Counted from the first letter of the stretch, positions 1 through 8,315 are shown. The stretch: 31,300 bases of DNA from Desulfobacterales bacterium (GCA_012974475.1 JAAXQD010000147.1:1-31300), one strand, 5' to 3'. A program made the numbers and translations. The notes: generated by a model from the letters alone, not told the origin.

Positions 1-392
1 AAAATATGGAAACCCGACATTTTTGAAATTAATTGTTCCAGGGAAAAGAAAGGGTGAAGGGTGTGGATATTCAGCCGGACATAACTTCCGCAACTTCCGA
101 GAACCCCTTGTTCAGCTTTATAAGTGTTGGATCACGTAAAGGCAGGTGGGCATCCGGCTCAGGTTTTTTATTTCAACGAAGGACTGTAAGAGCTCGCGCC
201 GTTTTCGACTGTTCACTAAGGAGGACAGATATATGGCGCCTTTGCCGCAAAATGATTTGGGTTGTTTTTGGAATTAGAATTAAACGAACAAATCGGCTTT
301 TGATATAAGCAGCAAGCTGCACCATGGCGGTCCCCGCCGGCTTGCCCCTTGACGTGGGGTACGGATTGCGTTACTGCTTGTTCGGATAAAAG
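1..392. other. 5' intergenic region with a short orphan ORF
   Basis: No convincing gene is seen here. A very good ribosome binding site (AAGGAGG at 218-224) stands 8 bases before ATG at 233, but that frame closes after 14 codons at 275-277. It could be the 5' end of a lost gene or a leader peptide. Longer open frames in the region have unlikely composition and resemble no family I know. Confidence 0.4.
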
Positions 393-641
393 CTTTTCCG
401 GATAAAAAGCGTCTGTGTTTACGGTGTTGGCGACGTCGGTGGATATATCGGCGGAAAGATGGCCCATACCGTTGACAACACTCCGGACGTCACACACAAA
501 ATATATTTCATTGCCAGAGGCGAGCACTTGGATGTCATTCAACGCAAGGGCATCGAAGTCGTTACCCCGGAAAAAACCATGATCGGCGATGCCCTTCACC
601 GAAAAATCTTTCTGGAATTCACCGAAATTGAACAAAGATAA
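393..641 (+). pseudogene. N-terminal fragment of 2-dehydropantoate 2-reductase (ketopantoate reductase, PanE/ApbA family)
   Basis: The frame shows the Rossmann nucleotide-binding start of the PanE/ApbA family: a hydrophobic strand, then GVGDVGGYIGGKMA, and about 25 residues later the typical strand IYFIARGEHLDVIQRKGIEV. Intact enzymes are near 300 residues and reduce ketopantoate with NADPH for pantothenate synthesis. Here the frame stops after about 80 residues, and the helical C-terminal domain with its catalytic residues is missing. There is no ATG before the glycine motif either (the upstream stop is at 387-389), so the fragment lacks a normal start. It runs into the 5' end of lnt, which suggests a deletion fused the two loci. 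I see it as a remnant rather than a working gene. Confidence 0.75.
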
Positions 642-2202
642 ACTCGACAGACTGAAGATTTTTTTAGCCGCCTCCAGTGGTTTTTTGCTGACCCTCTCCT
701 TTCCAAAGGCCGGAATTTCATGGCTGGCCTGGTTCGCCGTGGTTCCCCTTCTGGTGGCATTGAGAAACCTTTCTTCTAAAAACGGCTTTATTCTGGGTCT
801 GTGTGCCGGCCTGGTCCATTACATCACCCTGGCCTACTGGCTGGCATATACCATGACAACGTACGGCAATCTTCCTTTCTTTGTGAGTGTGCCGATCCTT
901 TTGCTCTTTTCGGCGTATCTGGCCATTTACCCTGCAATATTTTCAATGGCCCTCACCTGTCTGTGCCCGAGGCCCGTGTTCCTGGTCTTCATGCCGCCGC
1001 TGGTATGGGTTTCATTGGAATACATTCGTTCGTTTCTGTTTACGGGCTTCCCATGGGAACTGCTTGGATACACCCAATTTAAGGTCCTGAAAATTATACA
1101 GATTTCGGACATATCGGGTGTATACGGCGTATCATTTTGTATTGTCCTTGCCAATGCGTCGATTTTTCTGGCATATCTTTACCTGGCCAAAAAAGACTGG
1201 CAGAAGACATCGGTTCAGGCAAAGCTCGCTTCAGGCGCCATGGCAACCTTTGCATTCATCTTGGGTCTGGTCTGGTTGTATGGAGACCATCGGATACAAT
1301 CCATCCAGAAACGGATTGTAAATTCCCCTTCCGCAAAAATTGCCGTTGTCCAGGGCAATATCGACCAAGCCCAAAAATGGGACCCCGCGTATCAGCGGTC
1401 GTCGACACTGAAATACATCGATCTGTCCCGGACGGCAAAAAAACATGGACCGGACCTGGTTGTCTGGCCGGAAACCGCCACGCCGTTTTATTTTATGCAC
1501 AACGCCCAACTGTCGGAATTGGTTCTCAAGGGGATTCATGAAGCCGGGGTCGACGTTCTGTTCGGCAGTCCGTCTCTCGATTTTAAGGACAACCGGGTGG
1601 AATACTACAACAGTGCGTATCTCGTCGGCCCGGGGGGAAATATCCGGGGCAAATATGACAAAGCACACCTGGTGCCCTTTGGAGAATACATCCCCTTCAA
1701 AAAATGGCTGCCGTTTCTCGGGAAAATGGTGGAAAACGTCGGAGATTTCCGCCCCGGGAAAAAAGGGCATACACTCCGTTGGAAAAATTACCGCATCGGC
1801 ATACAGATCTGTTATGAGATGATCTTCCCGAATCTTTCCAGGCGCATGGCCAAAAACAATGCCGCATTGTTGATCAATATCACCAACGACGCCTGGTATG
1901 GCAGAACCAGCGCGCCCTATCAACACTTTTCCATGGCCGTTCTCCGGGCCGTGGAAAACAAGCGGTCCCTCATACGCGCTGCCAACACCGGTATCAGCGG
2001 GTTCATAGATCCCACCGGCAGGATCATCGCTGCCACCCCGCTGTTTAAGGATGTCGTCATGACCCGTACGGTGCCCTTACTTCTAGAAACCACCGTTTAC
2101 TCCCGCTTCGGAGATGTGTTTGCAATGGCATGCCTGGCAATTTCACTGATTGCAGCCGCATCCACATGTCTTTACCATCTATTCAGGAAATATTCAGGTT
2201 AA
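589..2202 (+). CDS. lnt: Apolipoprotein N-acyltransferase
   Basis: This inner-membrane enzyme adds the third acyl chain to the N-terminal cysteine of lipoproteins. The 537 residues match the family size. The N-terminal 240 residues are a run of hydrophobic membrane segments, followed by a periplasmic carbon-nitrogen hydrolase domain and a last membrane segment near the C-terminus. The nitrilase-type triad is visible: Glu in VWPETATPFYF, Lys in GKYDKAHLVPFGEYIP and Cys in IGIQICYEMIFP. The start is uncertain. ATG 589 lies inside DNA of the ketopantoate reductase remnant and has no clear ribosome binding site. TTG at 628 gives a protein that begins 6-8 residues before the first membrane segment and may be the older start. 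Several lipoproteins in the window (MltA, the M23 peptidase, the thioredoxin-like protein) would be its substrates. Confidence 0.93.
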   Translation: MPFTEKSFWNSPKLNKDKLDRLKIFLAASSGFLLTLSFPKAGISWLAWFAVVPLLVALRNLSSKNGFILGLCAGLVHYITLAYWLAYTMTTYGNLPFFVSVPILLLFSAYLAIYPAIFSMALTCLCPRPVFLVFMPPLVWVSLEYIRSFLFTGFPWELLGYTQFKVLKIIQISDISGVYGVSFCIVLANASIFLAYLYLAKKDWQKTSVQAKLASGAMATFAFILGLVWLYGDHRIQSIQKRIVNSPSAKIAVVQGNIDQAQKWDPAYQRSSTLKYIDLSRTAKKHGPDLVVWPETATPFYFMHNAQLSELVLKGIHEAGVDVLFGSPSLDFKDNRVEYYNSAYLVGPGGNIRGKYDKAHLVPFGEYIPFKKWLPFLGKMVENVGDFRPGKKGHTLRWKNYRIGIQICYEMIFPNLSRRMAKNNAALLINITNDAWYGRTSAPYQHFSMAVLRAVENKRSLIRAANTGISGFIDPTGRIIAATPLFKDVVMTRTVPLLLETTVYSRFGDVFAMACLAISLIAAASTCLYHLFRKYSG

Positions 2203-2215
2203 CCCCAATGGACTA

Positions 2216-2244
2216 TTGAAAGATCGAAAGAAACAGATTATAGT
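2216..2244 (+). promoter_or_regulatory. Predicted sigma70-type promoter of prfB
   Basis: TTGAAA (2216-2221) and TATAGT (2239-2244) are separated by exactly 17 bases, close to consensus. The predicted start would lie about 30 bases before the prfB ATG at 2284. Confidence 0.6.
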
Positions 2245-2283
2245 GGGAGTACAAGAGAATATTAGAAAAACAGGAGGTCACGA

Positions 2284-3385
2284 ATGTCTATTGAGCATAG
2301 AGAAAATATAAAGAATCTTTTTTCGAAATTTGAACAGCTTAAAGGTTATCTTTGACATAGCCGGTAAAGAAAAAAGGCTTGAGGAGATAGAAGCGCTCAG
2401 CGCCCAAAAAGGATTCTGGGACACCCCGGAAGAGACCACGGATGTTTTAAAAGAACGGACATCCATTTCCGGTGTGGTCGACAGGTTTAAAACCCTTAAC
2501 AGCGATCTTGAAGAATGTGAAATACTGCTCGAACTCGGCATTGAGGAATCCGACACGGATACCGTCGAAGAAGCCTCCAGGCAGCTTCAAAAAATTGACC
2601 GAAGACTCAAAAAACTCTCCATCGACATGACACTCAGCGGTGAAGACGATCCGAACAACTCCATTGTTTCCATTAATGCGGGCGCCGGTGGAACCGAAGC
2701 TCAAGACTGGGCTGAAATGCTCTTTAGGATGTATACGCGCTGGATCGATCGGAAAGGTTTTAAAATGGATATCATCGATTTCCAGCCCGGAGAGGAAGCC
2801 GGAATCAAAAGCGTTACGTTCACCGCCAACGGCGACTACGCTTACGGCTATTTGAAAACTGAAAAAGGTGTCCATCGGCTGGTGAGGATTTCACCGTTCA
2901 ATGCAGGTGGCAAGCGGCACACATCCTTTGCTTCTGTGTTCGTCTATCCTGAACTGGACAATCAAATCGTTGTCCAGGTCGATGACAAGGATCTGCGTAT
3001 CGACGTTTATAGGGCCAGCGGTGCCGGCGGACAGCACGTCAACAAAACCAGCAGCGCCGTCCGCATTACCCATCTGCCCACCGGGATCGTTGCCCAGTGC
3101 CAGCAGGAGAAATCCCAGCACAGAAATAAAGAATTGGCAATGAAGGTCCTAAAATCGAGGCTTTACCAGCTTGAAAAGCAAAAGCAGGATGAAAAATATG
3201 AGGAACTGCATGCAAACAAGGATGAAATCGCCTGGGGCAGTCAAATCCGATCGTATGTTCTGCATCCCTATCAGATGGTCAAGGACCATCGCATCAACCT
3301 TGAGGTCGGCAATGTAAACAGTGTTCTCGACGGTACCATCGATCCGTTTATGGAGGGGGTGCTGCTCTCGGACAAATCCTCATGA
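2284..3385 (+). CDS. prfB: Peptide chain release factor 2, expressed through a +1 programmed frameshift
   Basis: RF2 releases finished peptides at UGA and UAA. The reading frame starts at ATG 2284 (AGGAGG at 2273-2278) and meets an in-frame TGA at 2353-2355 after 23 codons. The site reads GGT TAT CTT TGA C, the conserved RF2 slippery sequence, with a purine-rich AAAGG just upstream. After slipping one base past CTT, decoding resumes at GAC 2354 and continues to 3385, giving about 366 residues, the normal RF2 length. The body carries the RF2-specific SPF tripeptide (RLVRISPFNAGGKRHTS) and the catalytic GGQ in GAGGQHVNKTSSAVRI. RF2 level therefore controls its own synthesis, as established in Escherichia coli. 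A program that ignores the shift would start at 2330 or call two genes. Confidence 0.96.
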
Positions 3386-3411
3386 ATCTAAAAAACTTGT
3401 TTAACTTATGA
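3382..3411 (+). other. Nine-codon mini-ORF linking prfB and the HD gene
   Basis: ATG at 3382 overlaps the prfB stop as ATGA, runs nine codons and ends at TGA 3409-3411, which again overlaps the next gene's ATG (3408) as ATGA. The HD gene has no Shine-Dalgarno sequence, so this chain of two stop-start overlaps could pass ribosomes from prfB to the HD gene. Whether the peptide matters is unknown. Confidence 0.35.
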
Positions 3412-3953
3412 ACCCCATTGATATTATTGCGGAATTGTATGCGCCCGGATCCAAAGCATATCATATTCTCATACAACATGGCCAACAGGTGGCCCATAAA
3501 GCCGTGGCGGTGGCAAAGAAAATTCCACATCTTAAACCGGATCTTGATTTTATAAAAGAAGCGGCCAAGCTTCACGACATCGGCATTTTTATGACCAACA
3601 CCCCGGAACTGGGCTGTACCGGTGAATATCCCTATGTCTGTCATGGCTATCTGGGAAGGGAAATTCTTGAAAACCGGCAATTGCCGGCGCACGCACTGGT
3701 CTGTGAGCGACATGTGGGTGTCGGCATTACATCCGAAGACATACGGCGCAACAATCTCCCGCTGCCCGAACGGGATATGATTCCCATATCCATAGAAGAA
3801 CAGGCCATCTGCTTTGCAGACAAGTTTTTTTCCAAAAACGGCCATACGGATGTCCATGAAAAATCGGTTGAAGAGATTTTAAACGCCCTTCGCCCATACG
3901 GTCCCGAGAAAGTGGCGTGTTTTCAGTCTTGGGCACGACTGTTCGGAGAATAA
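3408..3953 (+). CDS. HD-domain metal-dependent phosphohydrolase family protein
   Basis: The 181-residue protein is a single HD domain. Visible metal-ligand motifs are the early His in GQQVAHKAVAVA, the HD pair in AAKLHDIGIF, the downstream His in YVCHGYLG and VCERHVGVG, and the late Asp in ICFADKFF. HD proteins of this size hydrolyse phosphomonoesters or nucleotides; the substrate cannot be told from sequence. It follows prfB with 22 bases between the stop codons' frames and is probably translated by coupling. The family assignment is firm, the specific role is unknown. Confidence 0.82.
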   Translation: MNPIDIIAELYAPGSKAYHILIQHGQQVAHKAVAVAKKIPHLKPDLDFIKEAAKLHDIGIFMTNTPELGCTGEYPYVCHGYLGREILENRQLPAHALVCERHVGVGITSEDIRRNNLPLPERDMIPISIEEQAICFADKFFSKNGHTDVHEKSVEEILNALRPYGPEKVACFQSWARLFGE

Positions 3954-4010
3954 CCCGGAGAAAACCGATACGGGGTGTTTTGCAAAGGTCTCGTGCTTTC
4001 ATGACGCGCT

Positions 4011-4517
4011 CTATCCGTCATGAACATGCTTGACAAGATGACCGATCTCAGGAAAAATCAATGCCTTGCAGGCGAGCTTGCATGCTTTGAGACTTCCGGG
4101 AATGCAAAATAGGAGGGTCTCTTCGACGAGGCCGGCCGTGGCACGGGACAACAAGGCAGCGGAATCGATCTCTTCAAAACTAAGCTGTGCAAAAAGGGGT
4201 CCAAATGCTGTAAGCTCCTTTCTAAAGATTGGACGAACGGCTTCAATGGTGACATCTTTGCTGCTGATGCCCGTACCGCCGGTGACAAGGATAACCTGGG
4301 CCTTATGATCTCTGATCATGTCATAAACCGTTCGGGTGATGGTTCCGGTCTCGTCGGGAACCACCTGGTGCCGTACAACCTCGTGCCCTTCCTTTTGGGC
4401 CCTTTTTCGGATCCATTTGCCGCTTTTGTCGTCTGCCATAGAACGGGTGCTTGAAACCGTGAGAATACCGATTTTAACCGTTTTCGGAGCGCCTGCCTTG
4501 TGTCTTTTGATACCCAT
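4011..4517 (-). CDS. moaB: Molybdenum cofactor biosynthesis protein MoaB/MogA family
   Basis: Proteins of this family bind molybdopterin and adenylylate it before molybdenum insertion (MogA), or have a related role (MoaB). The sequence shows the conserved strand IGILTVSSTR, the nucleotide/molybdopterin-binding VILVTGGTGISSKDVT, the LSFEEIDSAALLSRATAG segment and the late FCIPGSLKAC. I chose ATG 4517 because a GGAG stands 5 bases upstream and the 168-residue product matches the family. The same frame is open to 4574 and could add 19 residues. The gene faces away from mobA and the moaE-like/moaC gene but belongs to the same pathway. MoaB and MogA cannot be separated with certainty here. Confidence 0.9.
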   Translation of the reverse strand: MGIKRHKAGAPKTVKIGILTVSSTRSMADDKSGKWIRKRAQKEGHEVVRHQVVPDETGTITRTVYDMIRDHKAQVILVTGGTGISSKDVTIEAVRPIFRKELTAFGPLFAQLSFEEIDSAALLSRATAGLVEETLLFCIPGSLKACKLACKALIFPEIGHLVKHVHDG

Positions 4518-4574
4518 CATATCTCCATAGATACTTCTGATCGTCTGAACGAAAACTGCCTTTTCCGCCGACAT

Positions 4575-5104
4575 CTGTCCCTGCCCCGTGAAATGGACCG
4601 CCGGGTTCCGGGGTCAAACGAAAAGTCTAATTCGTGTCCATCCACAATTGTTAAATAGGCACGATGCGTTTCCAATTCATAAATGAGCAATTTTTTTTCG
4701 GATCAAGGCCGCACAAGGGTTCTCGGCGAGGCATACTCCCTGTATGCCGAAGCCGGAAACCCGCGGAGAACGTAGATCCGGACAAAAAGGGCCATTTATG
4801 GATGGAAACTAATTCGCAACATATTATCAACATTGGTTAATATCAAGATTAATATGGAACCGTCTCCAAAATCCATCGAACGCTCAGCAACGGCCTTCCT
4901 TGCCGCCGTCCCTTGAGCGGAATCTACCATCTTTGAGTTTCCTTCATGATATTCCATTGCGACAGATGTCGCGAGCTCATTGAAATGGCTTGATTTTGCC
5001 CGATATTTTTCCTATTGTACCAGATACAACCGTCTTGGGTGGATTTGATGACATGGAAAACAGACGGGACCGTTTCAGAAGGTACCCGAAAAAGGTTTTT
5101 TAAT
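4575..5104. other. Intergenic region between moaB and mobA
   Basis: Apart from the large palindromic element described separately (4668-4809), I see no gene. A perfect short palindrome, GCGACA-GA-TGTCGC, lies at 4959-4972. The mobA frame is open upstream to about 5015 but the extra residues are not like MobA. Confidence 0.4.
4668..4809. repeat. Large imperfect palindrome (REP/MITE-like element)
   Basis: The left end GTTTCCAATTCATAAATGAG matches the reverse complement of the right end (GTTTCCATCCATAAATGG). The match continues inward through CGGATC on both arms, then GTTCTC/GAGAAC, to a central perfect hairpin GGCATAC-TCCCT-GTATGCC. CTAATTCG occurs near both outer sides (4628 and 4809). The element encodes nothing convincing. 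It could be a non-autonomous mobile element or a REP-type palindrome. Confidence 0.6.
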
Positions 5105-5722
5105 ATGAAAAACCACTGTACCGGTGTGATATTGGCCGGTGGACAAAATTCACGTTTTTTCGGAACCAACAAAGCATTGGTCCGGGTAGGGGGAAAACAG
5201 ATCCTCGATCGTATCCTTGATGTCTTTAGGGATCTTTTCGATGAAATCATTTTGGTGACCAACGACCCGCCTCAATATCTCCAATGGGATTTTAATATTG
5301 TAACAGATATTTTCCCCATCCGGAGCTCTTTAACAGGGATACACACGGGTCTTTTTTATACGAGCACTCCGTATGCATTTTTCGCGGCGTGCGACATCCC
5401 TTTTCTCAAAAAAGAATTGGTTGAAACCCTTGTGGACGCTATAGAACCGCGTATTGACATTGTTATCCCTGAAACGTCCAAAGGCTTCGAACCTTTGTGT
5501 GCCGTATATTCCAAAAGGTGTTTCAAACCCCTCGAAGCACAGCTTGCTAAAAATGAGCTCAAAATTCAACACGTGTTCCAACAGGTTCGGATTAAGAGAA
5601 TCCCTGAAGATATACTGCGAAGATCTGATCCGGACCTACACTCTTTTTATAACATTAACACACCGGACGATCTGGCCAAGGCCAAAAATATCGCAACGGG
5701 TCCAACCGAGGTAACACAGTGA
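5105..5722 (+). CDS. mobA: Molybdenum cofactor guanylyltransferase
   Basis: MobA transfers GMP from GTP to molybdenum cofactor to make the bis-MGD form used by formate dehydrogenases and other oxidoreductases. The 205-residue protein opens with the nucleotidyltransferase signature TGVILAGGQNSRFFGTNKAL, a divergent LAGGxSxRxGxxKA motif, and has the metal-binding Asp in FFAACDIPFLKKELV plus the GFEPLCAVYSK segment typical of MobA. ATG 5105 was chosen because it sits just before the first strand. An upstream in-frame extension to 5015 has no family resemblance. The gene overlaps the next one by four bases (GTGA), so both are likely one transcript. Confidence 0.88.
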   Translation: MKNHCTGVILAGGQNSRFFGTNKALVRVGGKQILDRILDVFRDLFDEIILVTNDPPQYLQWDFNIVTDIFPIRSSLTGIHTGLFYTSTPYAFFAACDIPFLKKELVETLVDAIEPRIDIVIPETSKGFEPLCAVYSKRCFKPLEAQLAKNELKIQHVFQQVRIKRIPEDILRRSDPDLHSFYNINTPDDLAKAKNIATGPTEVTQ

Positions 5723-6531
5723 ATCTTGCCCGCATGGTCGATAAAATCAAGAAACACCCGGATTATCACAAGGCGGGAATGATCCTCTGCCATAACGGTG
5801 TTGTCCGGGGCACATCACGGGACGGCAGGCCGGTATCGGGCCTGACCATCTCCGTTGATAACAGCAAACTGCAGCAGGTCATCGACGCCCATAAACAGAC
5901 CCCCGGAATCGTAGAAATACTTGTTGAAATTGCTGAAAACAGGCATTTGGCCCTAGGAGACGACGTCATGCTCCTGGTGGTTGCCGGAGACATTCGAGAA
6001 ACGGTAATCGCAGTTTTGAGTGATACCCTCAATGCCATTAAAACAACCGTGTCTGAATTCACCCACATCGACGAACAAGGACATGTCCGGATGGTAGATG
6101 TAACAGAAAAAAAACCGACCCGGCGTACGGCCGTCGCCCAGGGGATGGTTTCCATGAATCCGGACACTTTCGAAATGATTATGGACCAGACGGTGAAAAA
6201 GGGGAATGTCCTCGAAACCGCACGAATTGCCGGTATCATGGGTGCAAAAAAAACCTCGGAACTGATCCCCATGTGTCATCCGCTGAACATTACCCATGTC
6301 GCTGTCGACTTTTTCCCGGACACCGCCAAAAGCACCATTAGAATCGAAGCATCGGTTCGCACCGTCGATCCAACCGGAGTTGAAATGGAAGCATTGACTG
6401 CCGTGTCCATGGCCGGTCTGACCATCTATGATATGTGCAAATCCTATGACCGTGAAATGATAATTTCTGACATATGCCTTCTTGAAAAATCAGGCGGCAA
6501 AAGCGGCGTGTTTTCAAGGGAAAGCACCTAA
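5719..6531 (+). CDS. moaC: Fusion of a MoaE-like domain with cyclic pyranopterin monophosphate synthase MoaC
   Basis: The start is GTG 5719, with GAGG eight bases upstream and a GTGA overlap with mobA. Residues 1 to about 118 resemble MoaE, the large subunit of molybdopterin synthase: AGMILCHNGVVRG corresponds to GAVVTFTGKVR and the segment around LGDDVMLLVVAGDIRETV to the MoaE core. The usual HR and WK(K/R)E motifs are gone; by hand alignment one catalytic Lys (in AIKTTVSEF) remains and the second is Thr. Residues 120-270 are a complete MoaC: MVDVTEKKPTRRTAVAQG, KKTSELIPMCHPLNITHV, TGVEMEALTAVSMAGLTIYD, and the catalytic Asp/Lys in YDMCKSYDRE. MoaC makes cyclic pyranopterin monophosphate. 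The MoaE-like part may be structural or altered in activity. Confidence 0.88.
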   Translation: MNLARMVDKIKKHPDYHKAGMILCHNGVVRGTSRDGRPVSGLTISVDNSKLQQVIDAHKQTPGIVEILVEIAENRHLALGDDVMLLVVAGDIRETVIAVLSDTLNAIKTTVSEFTHIDEQGHVRMVDVTEKKPTRRTAVAQGMVSMNPDTFEMIMDQTVKKGNVLETARIAGIMGAKKTSELIPMCHPLNITHVAVDFFPDTAKSTIRIEASVRTVDPTGVEMEALTAVSMAGLTIYDMCKSYDREMIISDICLLEKSGGKSGVFSREST

Positions 6532-6582
6532 AAGCCGGTTTTTTGCAAAAGGTAAAGAGGACTCCAATCAGAGGAAAAATTC

Positions 6583-6867
6583 ATGTCAAAATATACGGTG
6601 GCCGGTCTGACTGCTTGGCTCTTTAGCGGGCTGCTGCTCGGGTTTCAAGGCATCGCAGCGTTCATGAAAATGGAAGATAAAATGGTCTGGAAGAGTTTGA
6701 CCCTTGTGGATTTTCTCGACGAAGGTCATCTAACCTGGCTTGACGGGATATTCCGGGGAACCCTTCACACCGTCATTCAATTTATTGTCACCATGCCGTT
6801 ATATCTGTTGCTGTTTTTCACTGGAATTCTATTTTTCATCATGAACCAACTGACCACCCGCAGATAA
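6583..6867 (+). CDS. Small membrane protein of unknown function
   Basis: The 94-residue product has two hydrophobic segments, at about residues 7-28 and 63-87, separated by a soluble loop of about 35 residues rich in charged and aromatic positions. A good ribosome binding site (AGAGGA, 7 bases before ATG) supports the start. Its stop TAA directly abuts the mltA ATG, so the two genes are likely co-transcribed and perhaps translationally linked. I do not recognise the family. Composition and spacing argue that it is real. Confidence 0.7.
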   Translation: MSKYTVAGLTAWLFSGLLLGFQGIAAFMKMEDKMVWKSLTLVDFLDEGHLTWLDGIFRGTLHTVIQFIVTMPLYLLLFFTGILFFIMNQLTTRR

Positions 6868-8088
6868 ATGAAACCCGAATCGATGAATAGATACATTTCA
6901 ATGGTGTGCTTTGTGGGTATATTCTCCCTGCTTCTGGCAGGATGCGCCCTATTCAAAAAAGAGCCCCCCGAAGTCAAGGAAACCGGGCTCATAAGAATCG
7001 CCGCTTCAGAGCACCCCGAATTTTTAGACGATATGGCCTATGACGGTTTGACGGATGGTATTCTGGGGAGCATTTCATATCTCCGTCGGGTGCCGCCCAC
7101 CAGAACCTTCAAGTTTGGACAAGATGTCTATGATACATCCCACATGATTCGGTCCTTGGAGCGTTTTCTCCATTTTATCCAAGCAAAACCATCCAATCAG
7201 GAACTGAAAGAATACATCGACACGAACTATCTGGTTTACAGATCCGTCGGCAGCAACACTCCGGGGGAAGTTCTTTTTACCGGATATTACGAACCTGTTA
7301 TAGAAGGCAGTCTTGAACCAAGCCCTGAATACCCCTTTCCAATTTACGCCCGTCCCGACGACCTTACCACCATCGACCTCTCTCTATTCTCCCCCCAGTT
7401 TAAAGGGAAAAAGATTGTCGGCAGATACACCGATAACCGTGTGGTGCCGTATTATGATCGGAAGGATATCGAATATAAAGAGATTCTCAAAGAAAAGGCC
7501 GAGACAATTGCCTGGCTTAAAGACCGGGTGGACCTCTTTTTTTTACACATTCAAGGGTCCGGAAAGATCAATCTCCATAGCGGTGAAACCATCCATGTCC
7601 ATTACCACACCACCAACGGACGACCCTATCGGAGCATCGGCAAACTCCTAATCGATCAAGGCAAAATATCCCGGGCTGAAATGTCCATGCAAAAAATTCG
7701 GGATTACCTTTACCGCCATCCTGAAGAAGTTGATGCCGTATTGCACTACAACCCAAGTTATGTGTTTTTTAAGATCGAAGAAGACGGGCCGTTGGGATAC
7801 CTGGAAGTCAAATTGACACCCGGACGGTCCATTGCTATGGACAGACGCCTGTTCCCTCTGGCCGGCCTGGCGTTTATTGAAACCCAAAAACCCTTGACAA
7901 CCGATGATGGAAAAATCGATCACTGGACGGATTTCTCTCGATTTGTACTGTGTCAGGATACCGGCGGGGCCATTCGCGGTCCCGGCCGCGGGGATCTTTT
8001 CTGGGGAAACGGCCACCAGGCTGAAATCGCGGCCGGTCACATGAAGCACCTCGGAAAACTCTATTTTCTCATACTGAAACCGGAATAG
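6868..8088 (+). CDS. mltA: Membrane-bound lytic murein transglycosylase A (lipoprotein)
   Basis: MltA cleaves the glycan strands of peptidoglycan with formation of 1,6-anhydromuramic acid at the outer membrane. The 406 residues begin with a lipoprotein signal peptide ending in LLLAGC. The MltA domain follows (ILGSISYLRRVP, then VLFTGYYEPVIEGS and FFLHIQGSGKI), and the C-terminal 3D domain carries the catalytic region CQDTGGAIRGPGRGDLFWG with the Asp-rich signature. ATG 6868 abuts the upstream stop; ATG 6883 is an alternative that would still keep the signal peptide. Lnt encoded in this window would complete acylation of the exported form. Confidence 0.93.
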   Translation: MKPESMNRYISMVCFVGIFSLLLAGCALFKKEPPEVKETGLIRIAASEHPEFLDDMAYDGLTDGILGSISYLRRVPPTRTFKFGQDVYDTSHMIRSLERFLHFIQAKPSNQELKEYIDTNYLVYRSVGSNTPGEVLFTGYYEPVIEGSLEPSPEYPFPIYARPDDLTTIDLSLFSPQFKGKKIVGRYTDNRVVPYYDRKDIEYKEILKEKAETIAWLKDRVDLFFLHIQGSGKINLHSGETIHVHYHTTNGRPYRSIGKLLIDQGKISRAEMSMQKIRDYLYRHPEEVDAVLHYNPSYVFFKIEEDGPLGYLEVKLTPGRSIAMDRRLFPLAGLAFIETQKPLTTDDGKIDHWTDFSRFVLCQDTGGAIRGPGRGDLFWGNGHQAEIAAGHMKHLGKLYFLILKPE

Positions 8089-8146
8089 AGTTATGCTTGA
8101 CTCTTTTTTGTAAAAAACTTATGGATACGTTTATTTTATGTTAATC

Positions 8147-8219
8147 GAAGCTCCCTGCAGACTCGCAAGATGGAATTTCCGCCCCGGTTAAATAAAATTT
8201 TCACGGGGTAAACTTCGCT
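8147..8219. repeat. Imperfect inverted repeat upstream of tatB
   Basis: CGAAG and CTTCG bracket a CCCCG/CGGGG stem with an AT-rich loop. This part of the 227-base mltA-tatB gap looks like a degenerate REP-type palindrome. No gene is visible in the gap. Confidence 0.3.
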
Positions 8220-8315
8220 TCAACGCCCTTGTGGGGAATGGGCTTGCCCTCTTGAATCGCCGAAATTCATCCAGGCGAGCTGTTGCAGTTTACTTGAACA
8301 CTTAAGGAGTCTTTT

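Noticed and set aside
33..308. Open frame of 91 residues at the left end
   Set aside because: Unlikely composition, no ribosome binding site, and its end is followed by unrelated remnants.
216..635. 139-residue minus-strand frame
   Set aside because: It is the antisense of the ketopantoate reductase remnant and the lnt start; no family resemblance.
4651..4833. 60-residue minus-strand frame
   Set aside because: It lies wholly in the palindromic element, so the frame is a by-product of the repeat.
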